A stretch of 64,000 nt of DNA. Source: Methylomonas montana. Its GTDB lineage: Bacteria > Pseudomonadota > Gammaproteobacteria > Methylococcales > Methylomonadaceae. This document shows, in pieces, positions 37,459 through 47,372 of this stretch. The stretch spans positions 1-64,000 of the forward strand of contig NZ_CP129884.1 in NCBI RefSeq assembly GCF_030490285.1. Reading direction: 5' to 3'. The first letter of the stretch is position 1. Each line of letters opens with the position of its first letter. The notes beneath the pieces are model-generated. The model did no database searches. It was not told the origin of the DNA and saw only the letters and a program-made list of their open reading frames with translations. The translations under genes and the position numbers were made by a program.

Positions 37459-38836
37459 ACCGCAGAGTCTGAGAGCGCAATTGCTTTCGCGACTGACATT
37501 GCCCTTGCTCCTGGTAGTCATCGTCGATGCCGCGGTGTCTTATTTCGTGGCCTTGCATTATGCCGACCAGGCCTATGATCATTGGCTGTTGGATTCGGCG
37601 AAATCCTTGGTGCAGCAAGTCAAGGCGCACAAGGATAAAGTTACCTTCGAGTTGCCGCCAACGGCTGTTGAAGTATTCCGCTGGGACGAGATGGATAAAA
37701 CCTTTTTCAAGGTAGAATCCGAGGTCGGCGGTTTTATGGCCGGCGATAAAAGCTTACCCAGTCCGTCTATCGCCTCCTTGGTCAAGGAAGAACCTTTTTT
37801 TTCGGACGGCGAGATTCAGGGGCAAACGGTCAGAATCGTCTCGGTGTTCACCACTCCAACAGCCAGTTCCGGCGATGTGCTGATTTCGGTTGCCGAAACG
37901 CTGCACAAGCGGCATAGCATGATGAATGAAATCCTGTTGGCGGTGGTGTTGCCGCAACTGCTGCTGGTATTTATTACCTGCTTTCATCTCTGGATAGGCA
38001 TCAATCGTGGGCTGAGGCCGCTCAACGATCTGACGCAATGGATTGCTCTGCGTTCGGCCAAAGATCTCAACCCGATTTCGGATATTGGTGTTCCGCTCGA
38101 GGTACGCACATTGACGCATACGATCAACGACCTGATGCAACGGCTTGGGTCGACGTTGAACACCCAACAGCGCTTCATCGAAAACGCTGCCCATCAATTG
38201 CGCACACCTTTGGCGGGCCTCAAAGTACAGGCGGAAAGGGCACTTTACGCCGAAAATCCCGAAACCATGAAACCGGCATTGGCGCATATCAAAAACGCTG
38301 CCGATAGAGTGGCGCATCTCAGTACACAATTATTGGTGCTGGCCCGCTCGGAGTCGGCGCACAGCGCACAGGAATTCAAGTTAATCGATTTGGCCGGCCT
38401 GGCCCGACAATGTTGCATGGACTGGGTGCCAAAAGCCTTGGAACACAGCATGGAACTCGAATTTGACGCACCGGCTGCCGATGTTTACGTCACCGGCGAT
38501 GAAACCTTACTGCGGGAATTGCTCAGCAACCTACTAGACAATGCCGTTTGCTACGGCAAGCTGAATGGCCATATTAGTGTAAAAATCCAGGCTTATCCGA
38601 AGGCCGCGTTGATTGTGGAAGACGATGGCCCCGGCATTCAGGCCAACGAAGCCGACAAGATTTTCGAGCGCTTCTACCGAATTCCGGGCAGTCCCGGCGA
38701 AGGCTGCGGACTGGGCCTGGCGATTGTCAAAGAAATCGCCGATCTTCATGGTGCACGGGTCAATATCACCAGTAAGCGTCGCGGAGGCACTCGGTTTGAG
38801 ATCGCGTTCGGCGAGGTAAAAAAGCTTGTTACCTAA
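37451..38836 (+). CDS. Sensor histidine kinase
   Basis: A 461-residue inner-membrane histidine kinase, from the ATG that overlaps the regulator stop by 8 bp. Layout: TM1 (about 16-37), a periplasmic 2CSK_N-like sensor domain, TM2 (about 165-190), HAMP, then HisKA with FIENAAHQLRTPLAGLK (phospho-acceptor His) and HATPase_c with LLDNAVCY (N box), EDDGPGIQ (G1) and GCGLGLAIVKEIADLHG (G2). It resembles TctE/QseC kinases. A longer frame starting inside the regulator gene is a read-through artefact. Its genomic link to CzcBAC-type genes suggests metal sensing, by inference. Confidence 0.95.
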   Translation: MNKPQSLRAQLLSRLTLPLLLVVIVDAAVSYFVALHYADQAYDHWLLDSAKSLVQQVKAHKDKVTFELPPTAVEVFRWDEMDKTFFKVESEVGGFMAGDKSLPSPSIASLVKEEPFFSDGEIQGQTVRIVSVFTTPTASSGDVLISVAETLHKRHSMMNEILLAVVLPQLLLVFITCFHLWIGINRGLRPLNDLTQWIALRSAKDLNPISDIGVPLEVRTLTHTINDLMQRLGSTLNTQQRFIENAAHQLRTPLAGLKVQAERALYAENPETMKPALAHIKNAADRVAHLSTQLLVLARSESAHSAQEFKLIDLAGLARQCCMDWVPKALEHSMELEFDAPAADVYVTGDETLLRELLSNLLDNAVCYGKLNGHISVKIQAYPKAALIVEDDGPGIQANEADKIFERFYRIPGSPGEGCGLGLAIVKEIADLHGARVNITSKRRGGTRFEIAFGEVKKLVT

Positions 38837-38859
38837 AATTAGACGGCGGCCTTTAAGTT

Positions 38860-38878
38860 GAAAGGTTCATGAAAGGTT
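38860..38878. promoter_or_regulatory. GAAAGGTT direct repeats before the efflux operon
   Basis: GAAAGGTT occurs at 38860-38867 and 38871-38878, 11 bp apart (one helical turn), within CTTTAAGTTGAAAGGTTCATGAAAGGTTAAG-type context. It lies in the 105-bp gap before the adaptor gene. Tandem half-sites one turn apart are characteristic of OmpR-family binding sites, so this is a likely site for the response regulator encoded upstream. Confidence 0.6.
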
Positions 38879-38941
38879 AAGTGAGTAGGATGCTATGCCT
38901 ATTTGGGTACTCCTTAATCCTAGCGCTTTCATCGGACTTAC

Positions 38942-40057
38942 ATGCGTTATACCAATTTGTTTTGCCTTATCGGTTTTCTGTCCGCTTCCGGCTGCGAACA
39001 GCACAATCCGGAGTCAGAGGTTCAAACCAGCCAGCCGGAACCAGCCAAGACCAGTACGACGCGAAGCGTTTCGCTTCGCCCGGAATCGCTTCCCTATATA
39101 AAAGTCCAGGAAATTCAACCGGAAGCTTTCGCCGGCACCATTTCCGCGCCGGCCCGCGTCGATTTTCGCGCGCAAGCGGTTTCCACGGCCGGCACGGTGG
39201 TGGCCGGGCGCATTACCAAAATTCACGTTCAGATCGGCGACAGGATTAAGGCCGGTGCGCCGCTGGCGACCTTGGCTAGTGTCGCAGCCGCGCAAATGCG
39301 TTCGGATTACTCGCGCGCCGAGGCTGAGCTGGCTCGCGCGGAGGATCATCTGCGGCGGCAATTGGAAATGCAACGCACGGGTGTGGGTCTGGAAATAGAG
39401 CGGGTGGAAGCCGAAACCCAGCTTAAACAAGCGCGGACCGAACTGGAACGTAGTCGGGATTTTTTAAAGCTGCTGGGCGATGGCGCCGCTGCGGAAGTGG
39501 TGGTTCGCGCCCCTATGGATAGCATGGTGTTGAAAGCGGACGTCTCAACCGGTGCGGCGGTGGAACCGGGCGCGCCATTATTCGAATTGGGCGAACCTTC
39601 GGCCGCCTGGATCGTCGCGGATGTGTTTGAAAAGGATTTGCCCTTGGTGGAAAACGGCGCCAAAGCCGTGATTGAACTGGCCACGCTGCCGGAACCCATT
39701 CATGGCCATGTGGTGGCGGAAAGCGCGGCCATTCAGACCGAAACGCGGCGGGCGTCGGTGTTCATCGTGGCGGATGATCCGAAAATATCGCTACGGCCCG
39801 GCATGTACGCCAGGGTTGCCATCGAGGCCTCCACGCCCAACCGGATCATTCTGCCCACGGCAGCCGTGCTGATCAAGGATGGCCGGGAAACCGTGGTTTA
39901 CATTGAAACCAGCCCCGGAAAATTCGAATCTCGCCCGGTTCAGGTCGGCCAAGCCCGCGAAGGCATGACCCCGATTCTGAAAGGATTGTCCGGCGGCGAA
40001 CGCGTGGTCATCGGCGGCGCGTTGTTGCTGGATGGCGAAGCCGCGCTGCTGTTGTAG
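38942..40057 (+). CDS. Heavy-metal efflux periplasmic adaptor (CzcB/CusB family)
   Basis: A 371-residue membrane-fusion lipoprotein. The signal ends in lipobox SASGC (near residue 18), followed by a polar linker. The lipoyl half-domains are visible in GTVVAGRITKIHVQIGDRIKAGAPLATL and VRAPMDSMVLKADVSTGAAVEPG, with a long coiled-coil in between (about 110-170). It bridges the RND pump and the outer-membrane channel in the periplasm. It is first in an operon with the pump starting 11 bp downstream. Shine-Dalgarno is weak; an in-frame GTG or other start nearby cannot be fully excluded. Confidence 0.9.
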   Translation: MRYTNLFCLIGFLSASGCEQHNPESEVQTSQPEPAKTSTTRSVSLRPESLPYIKVQEIQPEAFAGTISAPARVDFRAQAVSTAGTVVAGRITKIHVQIGDRIKAGAPLATLASVAAAQMRSDYSRAEAELARAEDHLRRQLEMQRTGVGLEIERVEAETQLKQARTELERSRDFLKLLGDGAAAEVVVRAPMDSMVLKADVSTGAAVEPGAPLFELGEPSAAWIVADVFEKDLPLVENGAKAVIELATLPEPIHGHVVAESAAIQTETRRASVFIVADDPKISLRPGMYARVAIEASTPNRIILPTAAVLIKDGRETVVYIETSPGKFESRPVQVGQAREGMTPILKGLSGGERVVIGGALLLDGEAALLL

Positions 40058-40068
40058 GAGGCGAGGCC

Positions 40069-43000
40069 ATGCTGAGAATACTGATTGAATATTGCGTGCA
40101 CCGACGGGTGGCCGCCATCGTGGTGACCTGCTTGATCGCGCTGTTCGGCGTTCACGCTTATCTGGAAACGCCGATCGAGGCCTATCCGGATGTCACCAAT
40201 ACCCAGGTTACCGTGATCAGTCTGATGCCCGGTTATGCTCCGGAAGAGGTGGAGCGGCAAGTCACCGTTCCTCTCGAACGTGTGCTGAATGGTACGCCAG
40301 GCATGTTGCAAATGCGCAGCCAAAGCTTGTTCGGCCTGTCCTTGGTGACGATTACCTTCCAGGACGATGTCGACAGTTTTCATTCGCGCACCCTGATTTC
40401 CGAACGCATGTCCGGCGCCGAACTGCCGGAATCCGTTCAGCCGGTACTGGCGCCGGATTACACGCCGCTGGGGGAAATCTATAAGTTCACCGTCACCAGC
40501 GACCGCCATACGCTATACGAGCTGCGTTCCGAGATGGAATGGAACGTTTCCCGCGTGCTAAGACAAGTGCAGGGTGTCGCCGATGTGTTGACGTTTGGCG
40601 GTTACTACAAGGAAATCTATGTCGAGATCGATCCGGTCAGATTGGATTCCTTTGGCCTGACGCTGGACGAAGTCAATCAAGCCATCGCCAGCTCGAATCG
40701 CAATGTCGGCGCCGGCTTCCTGCGCCATGGCGATCAACAAATCGTGATCCGTGGCGTCGGTTATCTGAGCTCGCCGGAAGACGTGAAAAAAATCGTCTTG
40801 AAAAGCGAAGGCGGCACGCCGGTGACGGTGGGCGATGTGTCCCGGCTGGTGCAAGCCTATACGCCGCGTCAGGGATCGGTAGGCGTGGATGGTCAAAAAG
40901 AAGCGGTGGAAGGCATCGTGCTATTGCGCCGAGGCCAAAATCCTTCGCGGGTACTGGCGGACGTTCACGCAAAAGTCGAGGAACTGAATACCCGCATCCT
41001 GCCGGCCGGCATGAAGTTGGTGCCGTTCCTGGATCGCACCCAACTTGTGGACAGCACGCTGCATACCGTCTACGACAATTTGTTGCACGGTTTTCTGCTG
41101 GTGGTGGGCGTGGTATGGCTATTTCTGCGCAGTATCCGCGGCTCGTTGATTGTCGCCGCCGTGATACCGCTCTCGCTGTTGGTGGCGTTTGCCGGGTTGT
41201 ACCAGTTGGGTCTGCCCGCCAACCTGATCTCGATGGGCGCCATCGACTTCGGCATCATTCTGGATGGCGCGGTGGTGCTGGTCGAAAACGTGATTCATCA
41301 GGCCACTCACCAACATCCCAAAAACCATCGGGAAATGGTGCACCTGATCGTACGCGCGGCTTTCGACGTAGCCAAACCGACTTTCTTTGCGATGCTGATC
41401 ATCATCGCCGCGCTGCTGCCGGTGTTTACCCTGGAACGTGTCGAAGGCCGCATCTTTCGGCCGTTGGCGTTGACATACAGTTTTGCGCTGGTCGGCGGTC
41501 TGGTGTTTGCGCTGACGCTGGTGCCGGCTTTATGCGCGGCCTGGATTCAGCCTAAACACGCCATGATCGAAGAACCGCGTTTTTTGGTGACATTGCGGAA
41601 CGCCTATGGCCGGGTGCTGAGATTGGCGCTTGATCGGCGGGGCGCCACGCTGGCGGCTGCGGCCGTCCTGTTGCTGACCGCCACACTCGCGGGCGGAAAA
41701 TTGGGGAGCGAATTTCTACCGGAACTGGATGAAGGCGATGTGCATGTGTTCGTGGAAATGCCGGCCAGCATCGCGTTGGCCAAGGGCCAGGATATTTTGC
41801 TGGACATGCGCGAACGCTTGCTGCGCTTTCCGGAAGTCAAAGGGATTCTTAGCCAGCAAGGGCGCTCCGAGGATGGCACCGACAACGAAGGCGTGAATAT
41901 GAGCGAAACCTTCGTGCATCTTAAACCGCACGATCAATGGCGGCCCGGCTGGCATAAGGAAAAGTTGGTGGACGCGATGCGCGAATCCCTGCTGGCGATT
42001 CCTGGCGTGCGATTCAATTTCTCGCAACCGATCAAGGACAATGTCGAAGAGGCCGTCAGCGGCGTGCGCGGCAAGGTGGTGTTGAAGATTTACGGCACCG
42101 ATCTGGAAAAAATGCGCGATACGCTGGAACAGGCTAAAACCCGGCTAAAAGACATTCCCGGCGTCATTGATCTGGATCTGTATCGCGAATCCATCGTGCC
42201 GCAATTGCAAATCAAACTGGATCGAAACGCGTTGGCGCGGCAGGGCATTACCGTCGATGCCGCCCAGGACACCATCGAAACCGGGTTGGCCGGCAAAGTC
42301 GTCACCGAGCTTTGGCAAGACGAACGGCCGGTGCCGGTGCGGGTGATCTTGCCGATCACCGAACATAGTGATACCGAGCAAATCGCCAGCTTGGTGCTGC
42401 CGACGCCGACCGGTGCCCGGATTCCGTTGCGGGAAGTCGCCGATATGCCGACCGAACGTGGCAGAACCTCGATCGAGCGCGAAGCGAACCGCCGTTTCCT
42501 GGCGCTGAAGTTTAACGTCGAGAATCGCGACTTAGGTTCCGTGGTGCACGACGCAATGGCGGCGGTCGAAGACAAGATCGAGCTTCCCGAAGGCCATTTC
42601 CTGGTGTGGGGCGGCGAATTCGAGAACCAGCAGCGGGCGATGGGGCGTCTAGGCGTCGTGGTGCCGATAGCCGTATTGATCGTGCTCGGTTTGTTATACG
42701 CCGCGCTGCAATCGGCACGCAGCGCGATGGCGATTTTATTGTGCGCGCCGTTTGCGATGTCCGGCGGCGTATTCTTGCTGCTGGCTTCCGGCATCTCCCT
42801 GTCGGTGAGCGCGGCCATTGGTTTCATTGCGCTGTTGGGGCAGGTGTCTCTGATGGGCCTGCTGGTATTGAGCGCAACGGAAGCGCGCCGCCATCAAGGC
42901 TTATCATTGACCGAGGCCATCCTCGGCGGCGCCACCGAACGCTTACGGCCGGTGTTGATGGCGTCCATGCTGGCCTTGCTCGGCCTGTTACCGATGGCGG

Positions 43001-43176
43001 TTTCCACAGGCATCGGCAGCGAAACGCAGCAACCTTTCGCCGTGGTGATCGTCGGCGGCATGTTCACCACCTTCTTTGTGGCGATGTTGGTGCTGCCGGT
43101 CATCTATTCCTACATCACTCCCAAACGGCTGATCACGCCGGAAGAAGCCGATGAATTGTCGGAGGATTCCGTATGA
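40069..43176 (+). CDS. Heavy-metal RND efflux pump (CzcA/CusA family)
   Basis: A 1035-residue inner-membrane proton-driven metal exporter. The heavy-metal signature in TM4, AIDFGIILDGAVVLVEN, carries the essential Asp393, Asp399 and Glu406 pattern of CzcA-type divalent exporters (Zn, Co, Cd or Ni), not the CusA copper/silver form. The periplasmic docking loops and twelve TM segments are in normal order. A strong GGAGG (40058-40062) precedes the start, and the gene overlaps the outer-membrane channel by 4 bp. Metal specificity remains an inference from the motif. Confidence 0.93.
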   Translation: MLRILIEYCVHRRVAAIVVTCLIALFGVHAYLETPIEAYPDVTNTQVTVISLMPGYAPEEVERQVTVPLERVLNGTPGMLQMRSQSLFGLSLVTITFQDDVDSFHSRTLISERMSGAELPESVQPVLAPDYTPLGEIYKFTVTSDRHTLYELRSEMEWNVSRVLRQVQGVADVLTFGGYYKEIYVEIDPVRLDSFGLTLDEVNQAIASSNRNVGAGFLRHGDQQIVIRGVGYLSSPEDVKKIVLKSEGGTPVTVGDVSRLVQAYTPRQGSVGVDGQKEAVEGIVLLRRGQNPSRVLADVHAKVEELNTRILPAGMKLVPFLDRTQLVDSTLHTVYDNLLHGFLLVVGVVWLFLRSIRGSLIVAAVIPLSLLVAFAGLYQLGLPANLISMGAIDFGIILDGAVVLVENVIHQATHQHPKNHREMVHLIVRAAFDVAKPTFFAMLIIIAALLPVFTLERVEGRIFRPLALTYSFALVGGLVFALTLVPALCAAWIQPKHAMIEEPRFLVTLRNAYGRVLRLALDRRGATLAAAAVLLLTATLAGGKLGSEFLPELDEGDVHVFVEMPASIALAKGQDILLDMRERLLRFPEVKGILSQQGRSEDGTDNEGVNMSETFVHLKPHDQWRPGWHKEKLVDAMRESLLAIPGVRFNFSQPIKDNVEEAVSGVRGKVVLKIYGTDLEKMRDTLEQAKTRLKDIPGVIDLDLYRESIVPQLQIKLDRNALARQGITVDAAQDTIETGLAGKVVTELWQDERPVPVRVILPITEHSDTEQIASLVLPTPTGARIPLREVADMPTERGRTSIEREANRRFLALKFNVENRDLGSVVHDAMAAVEDKIELPEGHFLVWGGEFENQQRAMGRLGVVVPIAVLIVLGLLYAALQSARSAMAILLCAPFAMSGGVFLLLASGISLSVSAAIGFIALLGQVSLMGLLVLSATEARRHQGLSLTEAILGGATERLRPVLMASMLALLGLLPMAVSTGIGSETQQPFAVVIVGGMFTTFFVAMLVLPVIYSYITPKRLITPEEADELSEDSV

Positions 43177-44486
43177 AAAATGATTATTTGAAGAAGCGTC
43201 CCATTTTGTTGGGATTGCCGCTATTGCTTTTGTGGGGGCTTGCCGATTTTTCACCGGCTGCTGCGGACGACGCCGTTGCGCTTCCCGAAGCGGTAACCGT
43301 ACGCCAGTTGTTGGACATCACCCGAGAAAAAAGCCCTCGATACGCCGCGTTGCGACAACGTATCGAAGCGGCCAACGCCGAAGTGGTAGCGGCCGGTGTG
43401 CTGCCGAATCCCAAGATCAGCTATGGCCGCTACGACCTGCTGACGCAACACAACACCATGTATGACGGCAACGTGCAGCAACAAGTTACTTTGGAACTGC
43501 CGGTGTTGATTGCCGGGCAACACGGCGCCCGAGTCGAAGCGGCGGAAAAAAGAGTGGCAGCCACCGAGGCGGATATCGAGGCCGAATATGCCCGTTTGGT
43601 TCACAGCGTCTGGACCTTGTTCGTTAAACAACTGGCGAATCAGCAGCGGGCCGTCGTTCTCGACGAGACTGCCCATTACATGCAGCATCTCACCGAGATC
43701 GTTTCCGGACGCGCACAGGCCGGTAATGCCAGCCCTTACGATTTGCTGCGTATCGAACTGGAAGCTAAGAGCCTGCAAACCCGCTTGGAAACCGTTCGCA
43801 ACGATGTATCGGCCACGGCCGGCGAGCTAGGCGTGTTGCTGGGGCTATCCGGTTGGAAGCCGCAAGCCTTGGGGACTCTGAGTTATCTGAATGTGCCGGC
43901 CGATACCGAAAAGCTTTGGGCGGAGGCCGAACGCATGAATCCCGATCTGGAGGCTGCCCGCCGTGGGGAAGTCGCCGCGGATGCCGGCCTGGAACGCGCC
44001 CGGCGCGAACGCTGGCCGGTGCCGTCGTTTCAGGTAGGCTCGGTCTTCACCGACAAACCTTATGGCAATACCAGTTTTGCCGGCGTGTCCGTGGATTTGC
44101 CGATTTTCGACCGTGGCCAAGGCGGCATGGCGCGCGCGGCCAGCGAAAAGCAGTCGGCGCTTCTAGAGCGGGAATTGACCATGGCTCGGATTCGTAGCGG
44201 CCTGGAGCGGGCTGTCGATCTGTTGGGCCGCCGTCGCGAAACCCGCGCGAATTTTGAAAAAAATGTCGTCGAAAAACTGACCGATTTGAAGAATATGGGC
44301 GAAGCCAGCTATCGCTTGGGCAAGGGCAGTTTGTTGGAATTGCTCGATGCTTCGCGCTCCCGCACCGAAACTCGACTGACCCATCTGGATTTGATGCAAG
44401 CGGAAATAGAAGCCGAACTGGAGGCATTGCGCGAATCCGGCTTATTGATAAATACGGTTGAAACCGACGCTGTGAAAGATCGGTAG
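43173..44486 (+). CDS. Outer-membrane efflux channel (CzcC/TolC family)
   Basis: A 437-residue TolC-superfamily protein with a cleavable N-terminal signal (about residues 1-31; LLLLWGLADFSPAAA). The two OEP repeats are visible as long amphipathic helices, with ARVEAAEKRVAATEADIEAEY and GVSVDLPIFDRGQGGMARAASEKQ marking the usual strand/helix junctions. It completes the tripartite CzcBAC-like exporter. The gene order is adaptor-pump-channel rather than the usual channel-adaptor-pump. It starts at an ATGA overlap with the pump gene. Confidence 0.92.
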   Translation: MKNDYLKKRPILLGLPLLLLWGLADFSPAAADDAVALPEAVTVRQLLDITREKSPRYAALRQRIEAANAEVVAAGVLPNPKISYGRYDLLTQHNTMYDGNVQQQVTLELPVLIAGQHGARVEAAEKRVAATEADIEAEYARLVHSVWTLFVKQLANQQRAVVLDETAHYMQHLTEIVSGRAQAGNASPYDLLRIELEAKSLQTRLETVRNDVSATAGELGVLLGLSGWKPQALGTLSYLNVPADTEKLWAEAERMNPDLEAARRGEVAADAGLERARRERWPVPSFQVGSVFTDKPYGNTSFAGVSVDLPIFDRGQGGMARAASEKQSALLERELTMARIRSGLERAVDLLGRRRETRANFEKNVVEKLTDLKNMGEASYRLGKGSLLELLDASRSRTETRLTHLDLMQAEIEAELEALRESGLLINTVETDAVKDR

Positions 44487-44673
44487 TCGTTAAACCGGTG
44501 GGGCAATAACCGTCGTTCACCGATTGTGTCCGGGATGCGAGGGCCTGTTTTCTCCCCGCTGAGCTTGGCTTGGCAAAAGGCGTTGTGCGGTCCAGCCTCC
44601 GGCGTTACTATCTCTAGCCATCGGCTGTATCGCTGATCGATCCCTTTTGATGTTTCCTGTCCACGGAGGACTT

Positions 44674-45468
44674 ATGCTGGCCACCAAGCGCTACGAATAT
44701 TTAGCTATCGAGCAAATCGAATTCCACCATACCTTGACCAATCATCGAGACCTGGATCGGGCCAAGGTCGCGCACCTTGAAAAAGACATTATCGCTAACG
44801 GCTTGTTCGAGCCGTTGGTGGTGTGGGAACGCAACAGTAAGGAATATTATCTGGTTGGCGGCTTTCATCGCATGGAGGCAATTCAGGGTATCCGCCGGGC
44901 AAACCCCGGTTATTTTGATCGGGTCGATGTCAGGATCGTCACCGGCGATCCTGACGAAATCAAGGCCTTGAATCTGAAATTGAATTCCGACCGGGTCGAC
45001 ACTCGCATCACCGATTATTTCCAGACCGTGATCTATCTGAACAACGCCAATTGGTCCAAGGAACGCATCGCCGAATTTTTCGACAAAAGCGTCAGCTGGA
45101 TAGACGACATCGTTCGCTACGCGCCGTTGACCACCGAAGCGATGCGCGAAAAATTGGCGAATGGCGAATTGTCCTGGGCCAGGGCGCGGGAAATCTTGCG
45201 CAAAGCACTACAAGCGCCGGCCGGCAACGAAAAAGCCATTATCGAGAGCGAACTGTCGCGGCCGGCTCAAGCGGTCGTGAAACCCTTGCCGTTCCAAACC
45301 ACGCTCAAGCGACTGTCGAGTTCGTTGAACGCCGATCCAAAACGTACCTTCAAGGTCAGCACTCAGGATCTTTACGCGCTGGTGCTGACTCTGCGCGGCA
45401 AAAACGTCGATCAAGAAAATATCGATCGAGTGCGTAAGGCGTTTCCGATCTTGTGGGAAGAGGAATAG
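44674..45468 (+). CDS. ParB/Spo0J-like nuclease-domain protein
   Basis: A 264-residue protein with an N-terminal ParB-like (Spo0J/sulfiredoxin fold) domain. Visible elements are IEQIEFHHTLTNHRDLDRAK, then LEKDIIANGLFEPLVVWERN and VGGFHRMEAI (the GxHR-type box), followed by helical DNA-binding-like sequence (WSKERIAEFFDKSVSWIDDI). It is not adjacent to a parA and is unlike canonical chromosomal ParB in lacking the strong C-terminal dimer domain. The GGAGG at 44665-44669 sets the start; an in-frame ATG at 44647 lacks a binding site. Role unknown: gene regulation, partitioning or defence are all possible. Confidence 0.75.
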   Translation: MLATKRYEYLAIEQIEFHHTLTNHRDLDRAKVAHLEKDIIANGLFEPLVVWERNSKEYYLVGGFHRMEAIQGIRRANPGYFDRVDVRIVTGDPDEIKALNLKLNSDRVDTRITDYFQTVIYLNNANWSKERIAEFFDKSVSWIDDIVRYAPLTTEAMREKLANGELSWARAREILRKALQAPAGNEKAIIESELSRPAQAVVKPLPFQTTLKRLSSSLNADPKRTFKVSTQDLYALVLTLRGKNVDQENIDRVRKAFPILWEEE

Positions 45469-45638
45469 CCGGTTGGACGCAGCGGATTGTCACGAAGCCG
45501 TCAACTGGCTGGGGCTAAGATGCGCTGGATCTGAACATTTTTTAATTTTTGGGGTCGGAGACTTTGAATTTTGGTCGCTTGTTGGCGGGATAATCCGTAG
45601 GCAAGGAATCTCATTCCAGATGCAGTGAATTTAATAGA

Positions 45639-46634
45639 ATGAAACTCCAGTACAAGCTAATCGCCACTTTATTGGTCATTTTGCAAAGCGCTTGCATGCC
45701 CATGACCTATCCGCCCGGCGCCAAGACCAACGCCGCGCAACTGAGCGAGAATGCCTTTCTGACCGAAGACGGCGCCAGCTTGCCGTTGCGTCGTTGGTTG
45801 CCGAACCAGGAACCGCATGCGGTGATGATCGCGCTGCACGGCTTTAACGATTACAGCCGTTTCTTCGATTTACCGGGCGCTTATTTCAGTCAGCAGGGCA
45901 TTGCCTGTTTCGCTTATGACCAGCGCGGTTTCGGCGCAGCGCCGCAGCGCGGCCTGTGGGCTGGCAACGAAGCCTATGCCAAGGATTTAAAAGACTTAAC
46001 TCGCTTACTGAAACAGCGCTACCCAAAACAGCCGATTTATCTGCTCGGCGAAAGTATGGGCGGCGCGATCGTGATCACGGCGATGCAGCAAACGGATATG
46101 CCGGAGGTCGCCGGTATCATTCTGGCCGCGCCGGCCCTGTGGGCAAGATCGACCATGCCCTGGTATCAAACCAGTTTGCTGTGGACGTTGGCGCATAGCT
46201 TGCCGTGGTTGACTTTGACCGGCAGTGGCCTGGGCGTTGTGGCATCCGATAATATCGACATGCTGCGCGCCATGGGCCGCGATCCCTTGGTGATCAAGGG
46301 GACGCGAGTGGAAACGGTATATGGCCTGACCGATTTAATGGATGCGGCATATGACAGCGCTACTTCATTACACGCCAATACCCTGATGCTGTACGGCGAG
46401 AAAGACGAAGTCATCCCCAAAGAGCCGACCTACACATTCTTGCAACAAATGCTGGCGACGGACGCGGCGGAAAAAACCGTGGCCATCTATCAGCAGGGCT
46501 ATCACATGCTGCTGCGCGACGTGCAAGCCCCTACCGCCTGGAAAGACATAGTCGCCTGGATTGGTGCCAGCCCCGGCCAGCTGCCGTCGGGCGCCGATAA
46601 CCGGGCGCGGCAATTGTTGTTAACTAGTGGATAG
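45639..46634 (+). CDS. Alpha/beta-hydrolase lipoprotein (lysophospholipase-like)
   Basis: A 331-residue alpha/beta-hydrolase of the monoglyceride lipase/lysophospholipase type. The N-terminus is a lipoprotein signal ending LQSAC (Cys19), so it should be anchored to a membrane outside the cytoplasm. Catalytic set: HGF oxyanion region at about 67, nucleophile Ser139 in GESMGG (137-142), Asp in LMLYGEKDEVIP and His in GYHMLLRD. It may hydrolyse lysophospholipids or acylglycerols. It is a single gene without an obvious operon. Confidence 0.9.
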   Translation: MKLQYKLIATLLVILQSACMPMTYPPGAKTNAAQLSENAFLTEDGASLPLRRWLPNQEPHAVMIALHGFNDYSRFFDLPGAYFSQQGIACFAYDQRGFGAAPQRGLWAGNEAYAKDLKDLTRLLKQRYPKQPIYLLGESMGGAIVITAMQQTDMPEVAGIILAAPALWARSTMPWYQTSLLWTLAHSLPWLTLTGSGLGVVASDNIDMLRAMGRDPLVIKGTRVETVYGLTDLMDAAYDSATSLHANTLMLYGEKDEVIPKEPTYTFLQQMLATDAAEKTVAIYQQGYHMLLRDVQAPTAWKDIVAWIGASPGQLPSGADNRARQLLLTSG

Positions 46635-46829
46635 TCTCGCTAAGCCTGAGTGACCTAGCTGCGATGCTATGACTGGAGCGGTTTCGGGCTCAAACAAACA
46701 CCACTGTCGTGCCTGCTTGCATTTAATTCGAATTATCGCCGGTAAGCGTTATGCGGGCGATAACAACGGCAGGATTATTAATCCAAGGCCCATTATCATA
46801 AGAGTTAGTCATTACAAGGGAATATAACC

Positions 46830-47372
46830 GTGAACCGTATCGATCATATCGGCCTGATGGCCGCTTACAATACCTGGATGAACCGCAAGCTTTACGACGC
46901 GGCCGGCCGTTTAACCGAGGACGAGCTGTCGGCAAATCGGGGCGCATTTTTCGGCTCGATTATTGGCACGCTAAACCATTTAGTCGTTGCCGATACCATT
47001 TGGCTGAAGCGCTTTGCAACCCATCCGAGCTGTCACGCGGCGTTGGAGCCGATACGATCGCTCCCCAGTCCGGTCAGCCTGGATCAAATACTGTTTCCGG
47101 ATATACAACCACTGTCTGAGTATCGCAATTTGCTCGACAGTGTGATTAGCGATTGGGCCGCTTCGCTGGTCGAAGCCGATTTGGACCACGTCTTGCACTA
47201 TAACAGCATGAAGGGCATTGCTGCGGACAAACGCTTGTTCGGTTTAGTCATGCATTTTTTTAATCATCAAACTCACCATCGCGGCCAAGCGACCACGCTG
47301 CTATCGCAATTGGGTGTTGATGTGGGCGTAACCGACTTGCTGGTGCTTATCCCTGATGAGGCAGTTGCTTAA
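46830..47372 (+). CDS. DinB family protein
   Basis: A 180-residue protein of the DinB/YfiT-like four-helix bundle family. The metal-binding histidines are visible: LNHLVV near residue 50 and HFFNHQTHHRGQ near residues 140-151. In this superfamily the three His ligands bind Ni or Zn, and members include damage-inducible proteins and thiol transferases; the activity here is unknown. Its stop codon overlaps the next gene's start (TAATG), so it is coupled to the monooxygenase-like gene. Confidence 0.9.
   Translation: MNRIDHIGLMAAYNTWMNRKLYDAAGRLTEDELSANRGAFFGSIIGTLNHLVVADTIWLKRFATHPSCHAALEPIRSLPSPVSLDQILFPDIQPLSEYRNLLDSVISDWAASLVEADLDHVLHYNSMKGIAADKRLFGLVMHFFNHQTHHRGQATTLLSQLGVDVGVTDLLVLIPDEAVA

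Noticed and set aside
40539-41555. 338-residue plus-strand frame inside the CzcA gene
   Set aside because: Arg/Gly-rich out-of-frame shadow; the overlapping CzcA frame contains the conserved motifs.
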